Assembly (NCBI GenBank): GCA_010094045.1
Contig: ML986586.1
Coordinates: forward strand, 596,859 to 660,858
Origin: Lojkania enalia
Taxonomy: Eukaryota > Ascomycota > Dothideomycetes > Pleosporales
Length of the DNA: 64,000 nt
Direction of reading: 5' to 3'
The notes under the pieces are model-generated. The model searched no databases, was not told the DNA's origin, and saw nothing but the letters and a program-made list of their open reading frames with translations. Both the position numbers and the translations under genes were made by a program. Every line of letters begins with the position of its first letter. Positions within the stretch are counted from its first letter, which is position 1. Positions 34,027 through 45,495 of this stretch are shown here, in pieces.

Positions 34027-34641
34027 ATGCCAGTCTCGCAGTCTGTTAGTCCAAAGACGCCAAAAAACTGGCCCAAAACCATCGAGTATCTCCATGCACC
34101 TTCATATTCAAAGAAGATCCAGGATGAGGCTTTGAATGCGATTGTTTTCCCCAAGTCTAATTTATCCGCCCATGAAACACTTCAACATGCAGCCGGACCC
34201 TTTGCCATTATCAAAATCGTGAGAATCACTGACTCCTCGCATCCAGCCTATGGGCAACACGGTCTATTCGCAAGCAAACATCTTGCTCCAGACTCATTCG
34301 TTCTTCCGTACCTTGGATACGTCCACGACAAAACGGACACAGATGACGAATCCGACTACGACTTGTCTCTAGATCGTCACTACGGCATAGGAGTTGACGC
34401 ATCCAGAATGGGAAATGAGGCAAGGTTCATCAATGACTATCGAGGAGTGTCTACCAAGGGCCCGAATGCAGAGTTCCGTGATCTCTTTGTCGATATTGGT
34501 AATGGAAAGGTCGAAAAGACAATGGGCGTTTTTGTCCTTCGTGCGGGGAAGAGTGGGAAAAGGGCGAAGGGCATAGCGAAGGGTGAAGAGATTCTCGTCA
34601 GCTACGGAAAAGGTTTCTGGACGGAGCGCCAGACTATATGA
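34027..34641 (+). CDS. SET-domain protein
   Basis: Single exon of 204 residues, consisting almost only of a SET domain (about 60-200). GQHGLFASKHLAPDSFVLPYLG is the SET N-terminal strand set. GNEARFINDYRGV corresponds to the NHS/NH-containing cofactor-binding motif of lysine methyltransferases, with ND in place of NH, and GEEILVSYGKGFW matches the C-terminal ELxxDYG-like motif. No pre-SET or post-SET cysteine clusters are visible. It is probably a SAM-dependent lysine methyltransferase of the small orphan fungal SET type. The target, histone or not, cannot be deduced. The ATG at 34027 gives the natural N-terminus. Confidence 0.85.
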   Translation: MPVSQSVSPKTPKNWPKTIEYLHAPSYSKKIQDEALNAIVFPKSNLSAHETLQHAAGPFAIIKIVRITDSSHPAYGQHGLFASKHLAPDSFVLPYLGYVHDKTDTDDESDYDLSLDRHYGIGVDASRMGNEARFINDYRGVSTKGPNAEFRDLFVDIGNGKVEKTMGVFVLRAGKSGKRAKGIAKGEEILVSYGKGFWTERQTI

Positions 34642-37059
34642 GTTTAATGCCTACTATCTATGCGTGCCTTAGGAGGTGCGATCTCATAGTTCGGGCAGTA
34701 GCGGTAGACTACACGAATCTTAGTTTAACTAACACTCTGCAGTTTTGACCAGCAGATAAGTAATGGTAATAGGGTGTAGACTTTGTTGGGGTCAACACGC
34801 CCGGAACATGCCAAGGGGCATTTCTTGGGTACTGTTGGTAATTGACCACTTCATCTCACCACTGCTCGATCGGTTCAGCATAGCAGCTATTAGATCCTTG
34901 AGGATAAGCTATTTTAATTCGATTTCAACATAGGCCTTACGTCTACTTGGAAAACTCAGCATCGTGTAATAGCCAGATCGTCATAAAATAACAGGCTCTA
35001 AACAGTTTAACAGCCGTCTCCATTCTCAAGAGAGCGGTGCTTATCTCATCGAGGAAAGTTTTCGAATTGTTTCGGAGTGTCAGATATGTTCGGACCAAAG
35101 GGACTGGAGCATCAGGAACCTCTGACTCTGTAAGGCAAAAATGCAATGGCTGCTGAGTCCGAACATCTCGCTGACTTATTGTACTGTCCAACACGTGGGA
35201 TTCTGTAAAATTTCCCTCGAGCGAACGGTCTTTGTATGCCTATCGTTATCTACAGCTAGTCGGTATTTGGCTTTCTACTCTCTAGCAGCTAGTTGATCGT
35301 GGTCTTATGATCTAGCGACTCTTCCTATAAATGCCCTCCTGAAACTATTATCATGACACTCTTATCATGTCATGCTTATGGGTATGGGCACTAGTTATAG
35401 TCTCCCCAGTCAATTGTTACAACATTTTCCACAGAGATTGCATCATTAAGTGTTCTCCAGTTAGACCTCCCCTATAGGAATGACGTTAAAATTATTTCGA
35501 TTTTCCTGCGGCTTCCACACGACGTCGTACATCCTGGAATTACACAGAGCAGAATTGAATCACCGCGAAACTTCTTTCCACGTGGATTCTGCAAGCGACT
35601 CCGCAGTCGCGAATGACGTTTACTGTGAAACTGGTTTCAGCAGGGCGTAGCAGGGGAGCAATCCCGTCGATCGCAGACTCCTGATTAATTGTCAACGACT
35701 TCGCCCGTCAAAGGAAGGCATAGTGGCGCTCAGGATTCGCAAGAGCCACATGACCGAGCCACGTAATGAGGCTCAAACTTGTTTCTAAATTTCCGAGGAG
35801 AGCATGGCGGTGATGCACAACATTACAATGGAATGTGCAAGACCAACGGTGACTGGACGGCAGATCAAGGCCCGTTATCAATCAAGCCACCTTATTGCTC
35901 CAAGAAGCAATCTGAGGAGTAGCGTGGGAGGTGCAGCCTTGCGCGAGCATGGGGGCCACAAGCCGTAGTGACGTTGCCGGTCAGAGAATGCTCTCGCCTG
36001 TGCAACGGATGCCAGCCATGTGTCAGGAAAAAGAAAGCAATTTCCTAGTATACGTCATAATATGGCCCAGTGCGCCCGGAATCCCATCTACTGAATATTG
36101 TTAAGGTTCATGGGCGTCTTACTATTTCCTACCTTTGCAGTAATGGTAAGAGAGGAGAACAAGGTTAGGACAAGCAGAAGGAGAGGAGACGCTCCGCGGC
36201 CAGGCAAAACGAAGGGCCCTCGCACTTGGAAGTGCCTCGCATGCGATTTTCAGGCACGGATGCAGGCTTTCGCACGCTGGCATCGCGATCGTGATACTTC
36301 ACGCGCCCTGATTGATGCGCTGCTCCAGTGACGCTGCTAAGCTTGGCGATTCTGGACACTAGCAACGGCAATCATCCCCACCGAAAAGCACGCCTGCTCC
36401 AATCATGAACCTCTGCGGCACAGCGCCGTGGATGCCAATGGCTGCAGGACCAGCCTTGACCAAGGCCTATCATTATTCCGTTGCAGGGAGGTTGAGGAGG
36501 ACCCGAGCCGGATTCAGCCATGCAACCCGCCGGACGGGAGCCATCCCTCCCAACGTCATGGCAGTTTTGGCTACGCAAAACCCCATTTTAGACCGAACAG
36601 AATAAAAGGCCCCGGGCAGCCTGCGATGCCCGGTAGGACAGCGGGTACTCTGAGCAATTCTGCACGCGACCCTATATCATCCGAGCACTTCCTGCACCGC
36701 ATTTGCCATTACCTACAAAGTATCGTGATACTTGTCGCATCCGCACTATCAGTCGATGTCACCTTACCTACACAGCCCACCAGCCAATTAGACCGGCCGC
36801 TCACAGCTCCGCGCGCGGTGCAGCACCGTCAGGCCCAGGCCCTGCCAAACCTAGTCTTAGCTATTCTGGTGTTGCTGTACCGTATTCGACTCGATCGTTC
36901 TCGAATATAGATACCCCGCCTTCCGCTGACTCTCCCCTCTGAAAATTGCTTCCAGCTTTGCTTGCACCGCTATCCCAAGAGTCTCTCCACTACTCAACAA
37001 TAAGAAAGCAACACCAAGCAAGCGGCCAAGCAAGCAAGCAAGCAAGCAAGCAATCACAC
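34642..37059. other. long gene-free stretch
   Basis: No supported gene. A 160-codon plus frame at 36428-36910 starts at GTG and overlaps another frame, with no protein-like pattern. The last 100 nt form the leader of the next gene and contain the tetranucleotide repeat listed separately. Confidence 0.4.
37027..37052. repeat. AAGC tetranucleotide microsatellite
   Basis: About six tandem AAGC units directly before the ATG of the next gene, so probably inside its 5' untranslated leader. Copy number would vary between strains. Confidence 0.9.
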
Positions 37060-37636
37060 ATGGCGTATCCATCAAGGAAAAGGCAGTCGAGCTCCGTCAG
37101 TAGTGTAAGCCTATGCGGCCCCCAACCTGTTTGGTTTCCATGAGGATAGATTCACTAATACTGTTGTCCAGGATGATCTAATGCAGAAATACATACTCCT
37201 AGAGTCGCAGCGCGAAGTGATACGCCGCCGTCTATCGCTGCAACTTCCTTCGACGTCCCCAATGACAGCCACATCGCCCGAATTTCATTCCCTCACCTCT
37301 TCGCCTACTTCTGCTCGCGACTCGTCCTCCTCGATTTGGTCGCCCGAGCCAAGCTACATGCCTGCTTATCCAATGCCAACTGAGCCTATTTCTGTCCGAC
37401 GCAGCAACATGGGCGATACAGCTTGCGACTCTTCGAACAAGTCATGCGAAATCAATCAGCAAATCAAGGCCACGCTTACAGAGCTTCTCAACACGGAGTC
37501 AGTTCGGGCAGACGAGAAGTACCGTGCTTGGATACAAGAACGCTTGATGGATGCTGAGCATCAAATTCGACGACAACGGCGCCGCCGCTCAAGCATTGAT
37601 CGGGAGATCGCTGAGCATATTGCGGAATCGCTTTGA
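37060..37636 (+). CDS. small basic protein of unknown function
   Basis: Two exons (37060-37104 and 37172-37636, phase 0, intron GTAAGC..TCCAG of 67 nt) give 169 residues. No named domain recognised. It starts MAYPSRKRQSSS. A helical stretch follows (DDLMQKYILLESQREVIRRR), then a Ser/Pro/Thr-rich middle that looks disordered, and a C-terminal helix with a basic patch (QIRRQRRRRSSIDREIAEHI). The clean splice, ATG context and distinct helical ends support a real gene. The basic patch could be a nuclear targeting signal, which is inference. Confidence 0.65.
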
Positions 37637-40509
37637 AACAACTCACGAGCCACGACTCGGCGCTCTCCTATCGGGGCCAGGATGGCGTAAGGGATTTACA
37701 CAACTCAGCTATTTGGAGATAGGACCCGTATGGCCTGATGGAGTCTGTTGTTCAAGGGCTATGGAAGACTGCGTCGACAATCTTCTTTCATAATTTTGGG
37801 ATTACGAGTTGCAACACCGGATAGCGGAACGGCGTAACGGTTTCTCATTCGGATTTGAAGTGCTCAAATCAGAAACTGGTTGAAAATGATACCCACTGCA
37901 TGCATCATGAAGGGGCGATGCGTGCCCTGGGCTTGTAATAGCTCAGCAATGTAATTTAGACATAATAATACAATCAAAAACTGTATCAAAAACTTCCTCA
38001 ATTGTCCACAGAGCTATGGTTTAGTTGGGATCCACCGACTAGCTAGGTCTGACTTTTGCGCTCATATTCTACTTGCTAATAGTCCACTGCAAAACGATTA
38101 TGTGGACACGAAAGCCTAGATCATCAATGCCGAAATCCTTACACCTCACTATGAGCTCACATACCGAACAAACATTCGGCGAACCCAACAGCCATCTTGA
38201 CGCAACCACCATGGGGTTCCAACCCATTCAATATCAGTATCAATAGCCCTTATCGTCCCAACAAAAATTCCAAACATCAGATTTTACGCATGAGTGCGAT
38301 CTTGGGCCCGAGCTAGCCGCGACGCTAATATCGCGCTAAATGCGGGGTGATCCCCTCAGGCAAAAACAACACAGACAAGGGAATCAGAACACGCGTCCGT
38401 GTGAAGGATCTGCCGCCGACATAACCTTTCATTAACGAACCAGTAGTATAAGTGCGAGAATCTGTGGAAATTGCCGCCTGCAGGGAATCCATTGACACTC
38501 TCCACACAGTGTACGCCTGCAAGCTCGATTGCGGGGCTCGCCGTGATACACAGTTAGCAGTAGTAGTGGGGATAAAAAGCAGTTGGCATCGATCGACGTT
38601 GCAGAAACCCTACGTCAAAAAACGAACCTTATCCTGGGGTAAAGTGGAACGAGGAGGAGAGCTTTTTAGCTGATATTCGCGCAATGGGGGAAGTCGAGTG
38701 TGGCCTGACGCCCTGTCGGCAAAACTTGGGACGGATTATCGTTCGGGTTCTTTCGGCTTGATGGGCTGACTGATATGCCACTCTTGGAGGTATCCGGAAC
38801 TAGATACGAGGTCGGTTGCTTATGAAGAGGGAAGCTCAGCTGAGGTTGGACAAATCAGGTTTCTATGGGGAATTGATGTCTAGTTCTCGATACCGGAAGG
38901 CTGTCTATGGTCACGTTATTACTAGATAGTCGTTCTAGATTGTCGACTCGGTAGATTTATGAGGTTATGATTTCAGGACCCCCTGCTCGATAAGTTCATG
39001 TACAACACCCAATCATATTATTCAAGACACGTGATTGTATAATAATAACTGCATCACAAAGTGGCTTTCTTATTTTCATTACCAATGCCTTGCTCCTCGT
39101 CCCATCTTCTTTAGTAAGAAAGAGGTGGTTGGCTAGGTAATTAGCATCCGTTCCGTGCACTTTTCGGTCGGATCTTTACAATTCTTGAACCCATGCCAAA
39201 TATCTGTTCGTTGGAGTCACCAAAAATGTCATTCCATTACTCTTCCACTTATCCAACAAAATCGGGTTTATGCACATCATGCCAACATTATATGCTTTTG
39301 CAAGTTTCCTTGCTTGTTTCCTTCAGCTGACTTTGTAATATGCTGTGGTCTATAGTAGAATTCAGAATCTTCACGTGCCGTGGTATATTGATTGAACCTT
39401 GATCAACTATTCCATTTACAAGCCTACAACAAAATTCCGTTTTCTAGGAAAATTTAGATTTTACCAGCATTTCTACTGAATCTGCAGATTATATGGCATA
39501 TTTAAGAGACAGTCTTGCAGATATTCTGCTCGCCTTATCATACAGGGTACATCCCTTCTTTGAAGCCTTCTCAGCTCTTGCCAGAATCCCAGCTTTGTGT
39601 TATATTTGAAATATTTATAGTTCTAAATGAGACTATATTTAAATACTGCAGTCTTTCCAGGAAGCGCGACTAGTAAGGTTTGAATAAGACCTTATAGCAT
39701 TTAATAGTAGCCAAGATACCTCACAATCTTTCTTCCCTTCCTACCTGGCCTTACTTTTGCCGTACTTGCTCAATCTTAGTCAATGACCTTCCAATCTCGG
39801 GTGATAAAATCGATAATAAGTTTTCATAATACTAAGGTGTCAACTTTACATCCCGAAGCAGGCAAAAGCCGTAGACACTATTGGGATCTGACCTAAAGAA
39901 TGCGATGTGGAAACAGGGACCCTCACTCGGTGCCTCCTTGATGCTCCTTTTGGTGGTTTGCAAGAATCGCCTCGCTTGTATAGAAGTGATCCGTGGCGAA
40001 TTCTTTTTCATCAGCCTCGAAGTCGCAGCCCTAGAACGGACAATTTTTTAATAATTGTCCATAGCTTCACATAAGAACGCTCCGGAGACGTGGCTAACTC
40101 AAGAATCAAAAAAGTGAATACACTCTACTTACAAGGGTTGTAATCGTTACGCCGGTAGAATCCTCATATCTATCATACGTTTTGTTTGGCTAGTGTAGGC
40201 GCAAGTCGACCTACAGCATATTCTTCTCATTCTGTCTTGCTGTGGCTCAAAGATAAGATGTTACGGCTCGACACACTCAAAGTTCCTACAGAGGATACTG
40301 CACAGATAGATTTCTTCCCAGTACCGCATTCGGGACTCTTCTGATGTTTCGCCAGTCTGTAGTTTAATCAGGAACTGCCAGCCTATTTGAGATGTGCTGT
40401 GATTTTCCTCACGATCATCGCAGAACTAGTTTAGATTCTTTCGCGTTCGCTATTTTTGACCTGCTAGGGCCCCGGTTGGATAGAATGTCGTTTTAGAATT
40501 TGTGTGCAA

Positions 40510-40990
40510 GATTCTGCATGCACCTCTCAAAGTACCATTCAAGCGTTGCTCGTTCGTATCCTTTATTGTCTCAGACTACAGTCACGGTATGACGCCAGTT
40601 CGGATCATACGTAGGAAGGTCCAGGCATCATTTGCTATGGATTACCTGACCTCTGCATTGTGGTGTAGCTTCTTCAAACAATTTTGTGCTCTCTCTCCCT
40701 CGAAAGATTTCTGGTTCCAACATTGCCTCTAGGACTTCGATTGTGGTGTGTCTTCATTATCTTCCGCCTCGATGGTTTCGGGGAGGTATTTGGGGTCATC
40801 AGAAGAGTCATGGTCACCGGAGTCACCCACCCCACTCAATCGTTCCATTGGGCCTCGACCGCGTCCGAGCCGGAATCTTGCCTAGCTCTTGACCTTACTT
40901 ACTGCTGGCGCCACTCTAGATGTATCCTTGCATCCCTTAGGCACCGGGGCTGGCGCTTGCGGGGCTGAGTGTGCTGGTGACATTGGGTAT
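40510..40990 (-). pseudogene. decayed copy B of a repeated protein segment
   Basis: The minus strand reads in pieces, with an acidic region (DSGDHDSSDDPKYLPETIEA) and then, at 40680-40606, CLKKLHHNAEVR, a TAA, and SIANDAWTFLRM. This last 25-codon segment matches copy A at 42536-42462 without gaps at about half the positions. The TAA falls where copy A has a CAG Gln codon. Seven codons after the shared Met, both copies carry a stop (TGA here). Family unknown; likely part of a mobile or repeated element. Confidence 0.5.
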
Positions 40991-41189
40991 GTATATGGGA
41001 TTGAATTTCGGCTGGAACAATATGTCTATATCCTAAATCACGATTCGGGGTATAGTAGACCCGTGGAAATAATAGTATATAGTCTTTATACTTTAGCTAT
41101 CTTTAAACTCTTACCTACTAATATTCTCTGCTATATAAAAGGAGTTACGTTTGTAGCACGTATATTCCTATAAACTATGATAGATGTTG

Positions 41190-41490
41190 AGCTGGTAGTG
41201 TTGGACGGAGGGCTTGAGGTATATTGAAGCTATGGGGGAAGCTATATATATGTGGGCATGCCAAGGCACTAACACGATCACGTGCGAGGGCAAACACCAT
41301 GGAGGCACCCTCCAACAGGTAGTGGTTGTCAGTTGAATCAATTGTATTAAATGATTGACAGAATCGGCAGGTATTCTGTTCCGACTCGCTGCCAGAGGAT
41401 GCTGGATATTCCGAGGCAGTAGTAGCCAGGAAATCAATAGTATGGTCAAACCAACTGATGGTACTGTTACCAATAGTATCAAAGCTAACT
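41190..41490 (-). pseudogene. relic frame with CxxC motif, unidentified
   Basis: A minus-strand frame without a start codon stays open for about 100 codons and reads as plausible protein (SWFDHTIDFLATTASEYPAS, then ESEQNTCRFCQSFNTIDSTD, then GASMVFALARDRVSALACPH). It ends near 41190. It may be an internal piece of the same element as the flanking relics. No family recognised. Confidence 0.35.
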
Positions 41491-42269
41491 TAAGTAAGTG
41501 AATGAATAAATATTAGTAATTCCTCGGATACCTCCAGTTCTAAAACTTCGAAAAGATTTCTTGCCTAAGCCGGTTACCATGGTGCAATATTATATGCATT
41601 CATTTTGTAATAGGAAACATCTTTCTGGAGAGCTGCAATGCACTAGGAGACAGATAAGTACCCTACTCTCCGTTCCCCCCCATTAACTGCTCCAGTAATA
41701 CAAAAATCTCAACAAGATTTTACATTGGCAGCAAGGCATAGAAGATCACGTAGTATACGCCTTAATCTCTCTTGATATCCTAGCCTTAATCCTCATTGTG
41801 TGCCTCTTGGTGGCGGGTAAGTATACATTTTCCTAAGTCAATATACGTGAATGTTGCGGGGAAAGTGGTATTAAGTCGACATTAACGAGAAGTTTCAGGG
41901 CAGCAGATATACAATGCATTTTGGTATGTAATCGACCGCAGGTTGCGTGTTTGGCAGAAAGGATTAATCTGGAAAATCATATATACTTACGTATCGAACC
42001 ATTTTGCCTTCATTGCGGATTAAAGCAGCTCGGTATTCGGTATCATTATTGCATCAACAAGCCTGGCTATATACTCTTCGAATTTCATGCGCTGCAGTAG
42101 GTTCGGACACCATATATGTTGGTTCCAAGCACTCCTTATCGCTACATATCTCGGTTCCCTCTAATTGCTTGCCACTCTAGTAAGTCATCCAGGCTTCATC
42201 ATAAACTCCGCCTGTCTGTAATCTTACACTCTATGACCACGTAACTCTAGTGCTGTGGATACGTTCACC

Positions 42270-42831
42270 TTGTTTTCACTGCCATTTTAAGACCTTCTCG
42301 GGTAACTCCTCTAGAGCGCAATTTAGACCCGCTGTTGCAAGTATATCATGTGGGCATTGTTTCAGTAGGCTGCAGCTACCTGACAGAGTGTTGTTCAGTA
42401 GTCTGTCGCTTGTGCTCCACATCCCATCTGACCATAGCTAAGGCCGCAGGTTTGCCCCTCCCATACGTAGTAGCATCCATGATTCCTCTGCCAGAAGCTG
42501 TCTATACTCCGCATTGCGAAATAGTGCCCTGAGGCATTCGAGCTCACTAGGTATCACGTCAACGTTAACATGGTCATCGGTATCATTAGGACTGAGTAAC
42601 AAGTCATCGTCCACATCAAGGGCCTCCTCAATGCTTTTGTCATATACTAGCCGCTGAAACGGGTAACCCTTTTCGGTAGAACCTCTGGATCTGGCAGTGG
42701 TGGTTTCATTTTGCCTCTGCCTTTGGCGTTTGAAGCAGACGCTACAGGGCGACTTGCCTCTAGTGCAGCATGCCTCAGAAGATTCGGTAGAGGTGCGACC
42801 TAGTCGCTATATCCTAGTGGCTGAGGACATG
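42270..42831 (-). pseudogene. decayed copy A of a repeated protein segment, Cys-rich N-terminus
   Basis: The minus strand starts at an ATG near 42831 (MSSATRI, then a TAG, then RLGRTSTESSEA). It continues with a Cys-rich basic piece (CCTRGKSPCSVCFKRQRQRQ), an acidic region (SIEEALDVDDDLLL) and ELECLRALFRNAEYRQLLAE at about 42545-42490. After NLRP a TAG interrupts, and LWSDGMWSTSDRLLNNTLSG follows in the same frame, so the frame is broken only by single-base stops. The CX2C piece could be a zinc-binding element of a transposon protein. The family is not recognised, but the match to copy B shows it is repeated. Confidence 0.5.
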
Positions 42832-43016
42832 TTGTCTTCCGTACTCTAGTTGATGTTAGTGTGACGTCGCGAATGGAGCAGTATACTATTCATATCCTTG
42901 GTATTGCGGGTATGATAGCATCCTATATTGTTCATATCCTCTATATGGTTGATACACTAATACAGATGGGAATGGCTACAAGGAGTGGGGACCAAACTGG
43001 TTTGGCTGCGGGTAGG

Positions 43017-43106
43017 GAACATCTATGTGGTATGTCTGTGAGAAGGAGGCACTTGGCCGGCGTATTTGCGAGGAAGCGACTATGTGGTGCATCTGCGAGG
43101 AGATTT
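43017..43106. repeat. 30-bp imperfect tandem repeat, three copies
   Basis: Units 43017-43046, 43047-43076 and 43077-43106 align base by base. In the plus frame they give a ten-residue period (EHLCGMSVRR, RHLAGVFARK, RLCGASARRF); the minus frame has the same period with a Pro at a fixed place (LLADAPHSRF, LANTPAKCLL). A weaker fourth unit may precede them. Length being a multiple of three suggests it once lay in a coding region. Confidence 0.7.
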
Positions 43107-43860
43107 TTTGCTGTGGAGTATGCGCCTAGGCCAGGCCTTGTCACATCAGGCAGCTCTAACACAGGAGATCCTAAACCTTATGACACCTAATCCTCGAGAC
43201 TTGTCAAGTAGACTGCTAGCAGCCTGTTGGGAGCTACATCTTGGAAGGTAGGGCGGGGCCTTCACGGAGCAGCTGCCCTCTATCTAAATAATAATATCAC
43301 GAAGGGGGAGAGGGGCTTCTCTGCCCTCCTGGTCGAGAAAAAGCGCATCCATAAGAAACCGTCGTCCAAAGCCGATGAACGGAAGGATCATGCAATCCAT
43401 ACCTAAGTTCATGAAGAGGATAGCGACGGAACCGAAGTTTAGCAATCCTTTTTTTCTCTGTCACTGTGAGTGAGCGGCTGGCATCTATAGAACCTCAATG
43501 GGTCCGTCACAGCTATAACAGAAGCGAGCTCTCCGATCCTGCAGTAGTCACACTCACATTATGTGTCGAAAGGCGGAAAGGCGTATCCGGCAAGGCACCA
43601 ATCCATGCAGTCTAAATGATAACATGTCGCCCTAGGAATGTTTTATTAGTTGGATATGTGCTTTTCATACACTCTAGCTTGTACCTGAGATAGAAGGGAA
43701 TAGTAGAAGTGTAAGAACCTAGAAATTAGGTGAGGATTCCCGAGCAGAGAATGTTCTGATTACAAGTGGATGTTTGAAGTGACACTAACATATTGTCTTC
43801 CTATCTTTGCAGAAAATTGCAGATAATCTTCATACATGCTCAAATAGGTCTCTTTGAATT

Positions 43861-45495
43861 TCAAATATATGTCGAAGCCCATGGTTCGTATCCATCTCTT
43901 TGGAAGATCTTTTCAAGCTGCCTTCTTCTCACGCCGATATTTCCTCCATCGAAAAGCGGCAAACAAATCGCGTCTTCCAGAAGCCTGGAAAACGGCATAT
44001 CCTTTGCATATGACTTCCTATACACACATTAGTACGGTATCTCCACAAGAACAGAGCAATCATAAGGGATAACTCACATTCCGACTGCTGCCATAGCATC
44101 CATTACAGCCTTTGGTGCTTGATCCGTGCACCAAATCTTCGCCTCTAGCGCAGTTTCTAACTTATTCTCCCAATTTCCTGGTCCCTTTTCGATCCCACTC
44201 AAAGCTTTCCACGTCAGCATCCTTGCGGACTCGACCTTCATTTTAATATCCATTAATTTGTCTGAAACACTTTGGTGCTGGATAATTGGGACAGTGCCCC
44301 CTCTCTTATCCTCCTTACAGAACACTAACGTCGCTTCAAATGCTGCACGCATAATCCCTACGCCCATGGCGCCTACCAGAGCTGCTGAAGACCCAAAAGT
44401 CTGCTCCACGATGGCGGCGCCTTCTCCTGGGCGACAGAGCAACTGAGAGGCCGGGACGCGGAAGTTTGTGAAGCGGGAGTGGGGACCAATAGCTGATTTG
44501 AAACCCGCGAGTTCTGGATCGCTAAGGATTTGGTAAGCTGAATGATCGTTTTTGGTGACGTCTTCGCGGGTTACGAGGAGGATGAGTATTTGGGATGCCG
44601 GGTCCGAGGTTAGATCTTGGGGAGAGCCTGGGCTGGATTGGCGACAGACGACACATTGGAGGTCAGCGCCTCGCTGATCCCAGCCACTGCTATTTGTTGT
44701 CCAGAGCTAGGAGTGTCATTAGAAATGTTGGAACTAAGAATTGAAATGAAGGGAAATTGATAGGATACGCTTTGACAGCATATAGAGATTTCCTGATTCG
44801 TGAGGGACATCGAAACACGAGCACAAGGCAAACTTAGGTACGCTTTCTTTGCATAGGTACTGAAAATGGATACCTGTAGGCATCGAAATCTCATAGACTT
44901 ACCTTCTCTCCGTTAATAATCCACTCCCCATGCTGCTCGTATGCCGTAGTATTCAACCCAGGCGCCCCTTTTTCCAGCCAATTCGCCGTCCCACCGGGTT
45001 CTGAATGCACAAACGCGGCAATCGGTTCCCCCTCATCACCTAGAAACGGTGTTAAAAACTTCTACGCAAGATTAGCATATCTCAAATTAGATGTTTGAAG
45101 ACCTTCGATTACGACATTTAAAAGTCCTCAGCTTCAAAGGATACACTGCATACTTCGTGTTGCTTAGGTGTCCCCGCAAGGATCAAAGGCATCAGACCCA
45201 ACCCCGTTCCTAAAATTGTAATCGCTGCACTTGGTTCCTTGGCAAAGAACTCCTCAACTACAATAGCAGCATCAACTATCGACGTCGAGGTACCACCCAA
45301 CGGAGCTGGAACCTGGCCTTTGATGAGGCCGGCTTTGACAGCTTGCTGATAGATTGGAAGAGTGGCTTCAAAACGAGAACGCTGATCTGGTTGATCATTA
45401 TACATTGAGGGGGCCGTGAGTAGGACGTCTTGGGCGAAGGCGCGGGCGCTATTTCGGAGCGCGGTTTGTTGAGAGGAAAGTGTAAAGTCTACCAT
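43861..45495 (-). CDS. acyl-CoA dehydrogenase family protein
   Basis: FAD-dependent acyl-CoA dehydrogenase fold enzyme, expected to oxidise an acyl-CoA or a related thioester. Four exons (45495-45154, 45061-44903, 44706-44078, 44017-43861) give 428 residues. The N-terminal helical domain (MVDFTLSSQQTALRNSARAF) is followed by the substrate/FAD strand region (AAFVHSEPGGTANW, WIINGEKLWTTNSSGW). The C-terminal helical domain has RPGEGAAIVEQTFGSSAALV and GAMGVGIMRAAFEATLVFC, and the protein ends with MPFSRLLEDAICLPLFDGGN. The SEPGG and INGEKxW motifs are diagnostic. No peroxisomal tripeptide and no obvious mitochondrial presequence were seen. A TATAAAT element lies about 65 nt upstream (45559-45564, minus strand). 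Introns are GT-AG; the second, of 196 nt, is long. The substrate is unknown. Confidence 0.9.

Larger units (their letters stand above)
37637..43860. other. gene-free AT-rich island with decayed reading frames
   Basis: Six kilobases without an intact gene. Long AT-rich runs (for example 39000-39900 and 41040-41170) alternate with patches where the minus strand reads as broken protein. The clearest patches are listed separately. Further minus-strand scraps lie at about 39190-39330 (AYNVGMMCINPILLDKWKSN) and 43490-43640 (a Cys/His-rich piece, CYHLDCMDWC and ECDYCRIGELAS). The pattern fits an old repeat or transposon cluster degraded by RIP. No terminal repeats or target duplications could be established by eye. 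Confidence 0.6.

Noticed and set aside
36428..36910. 160-codon plus frame
   Set aside because: Starts at GTG, has another open frame over the same bases, and shows no protein-like pattern.
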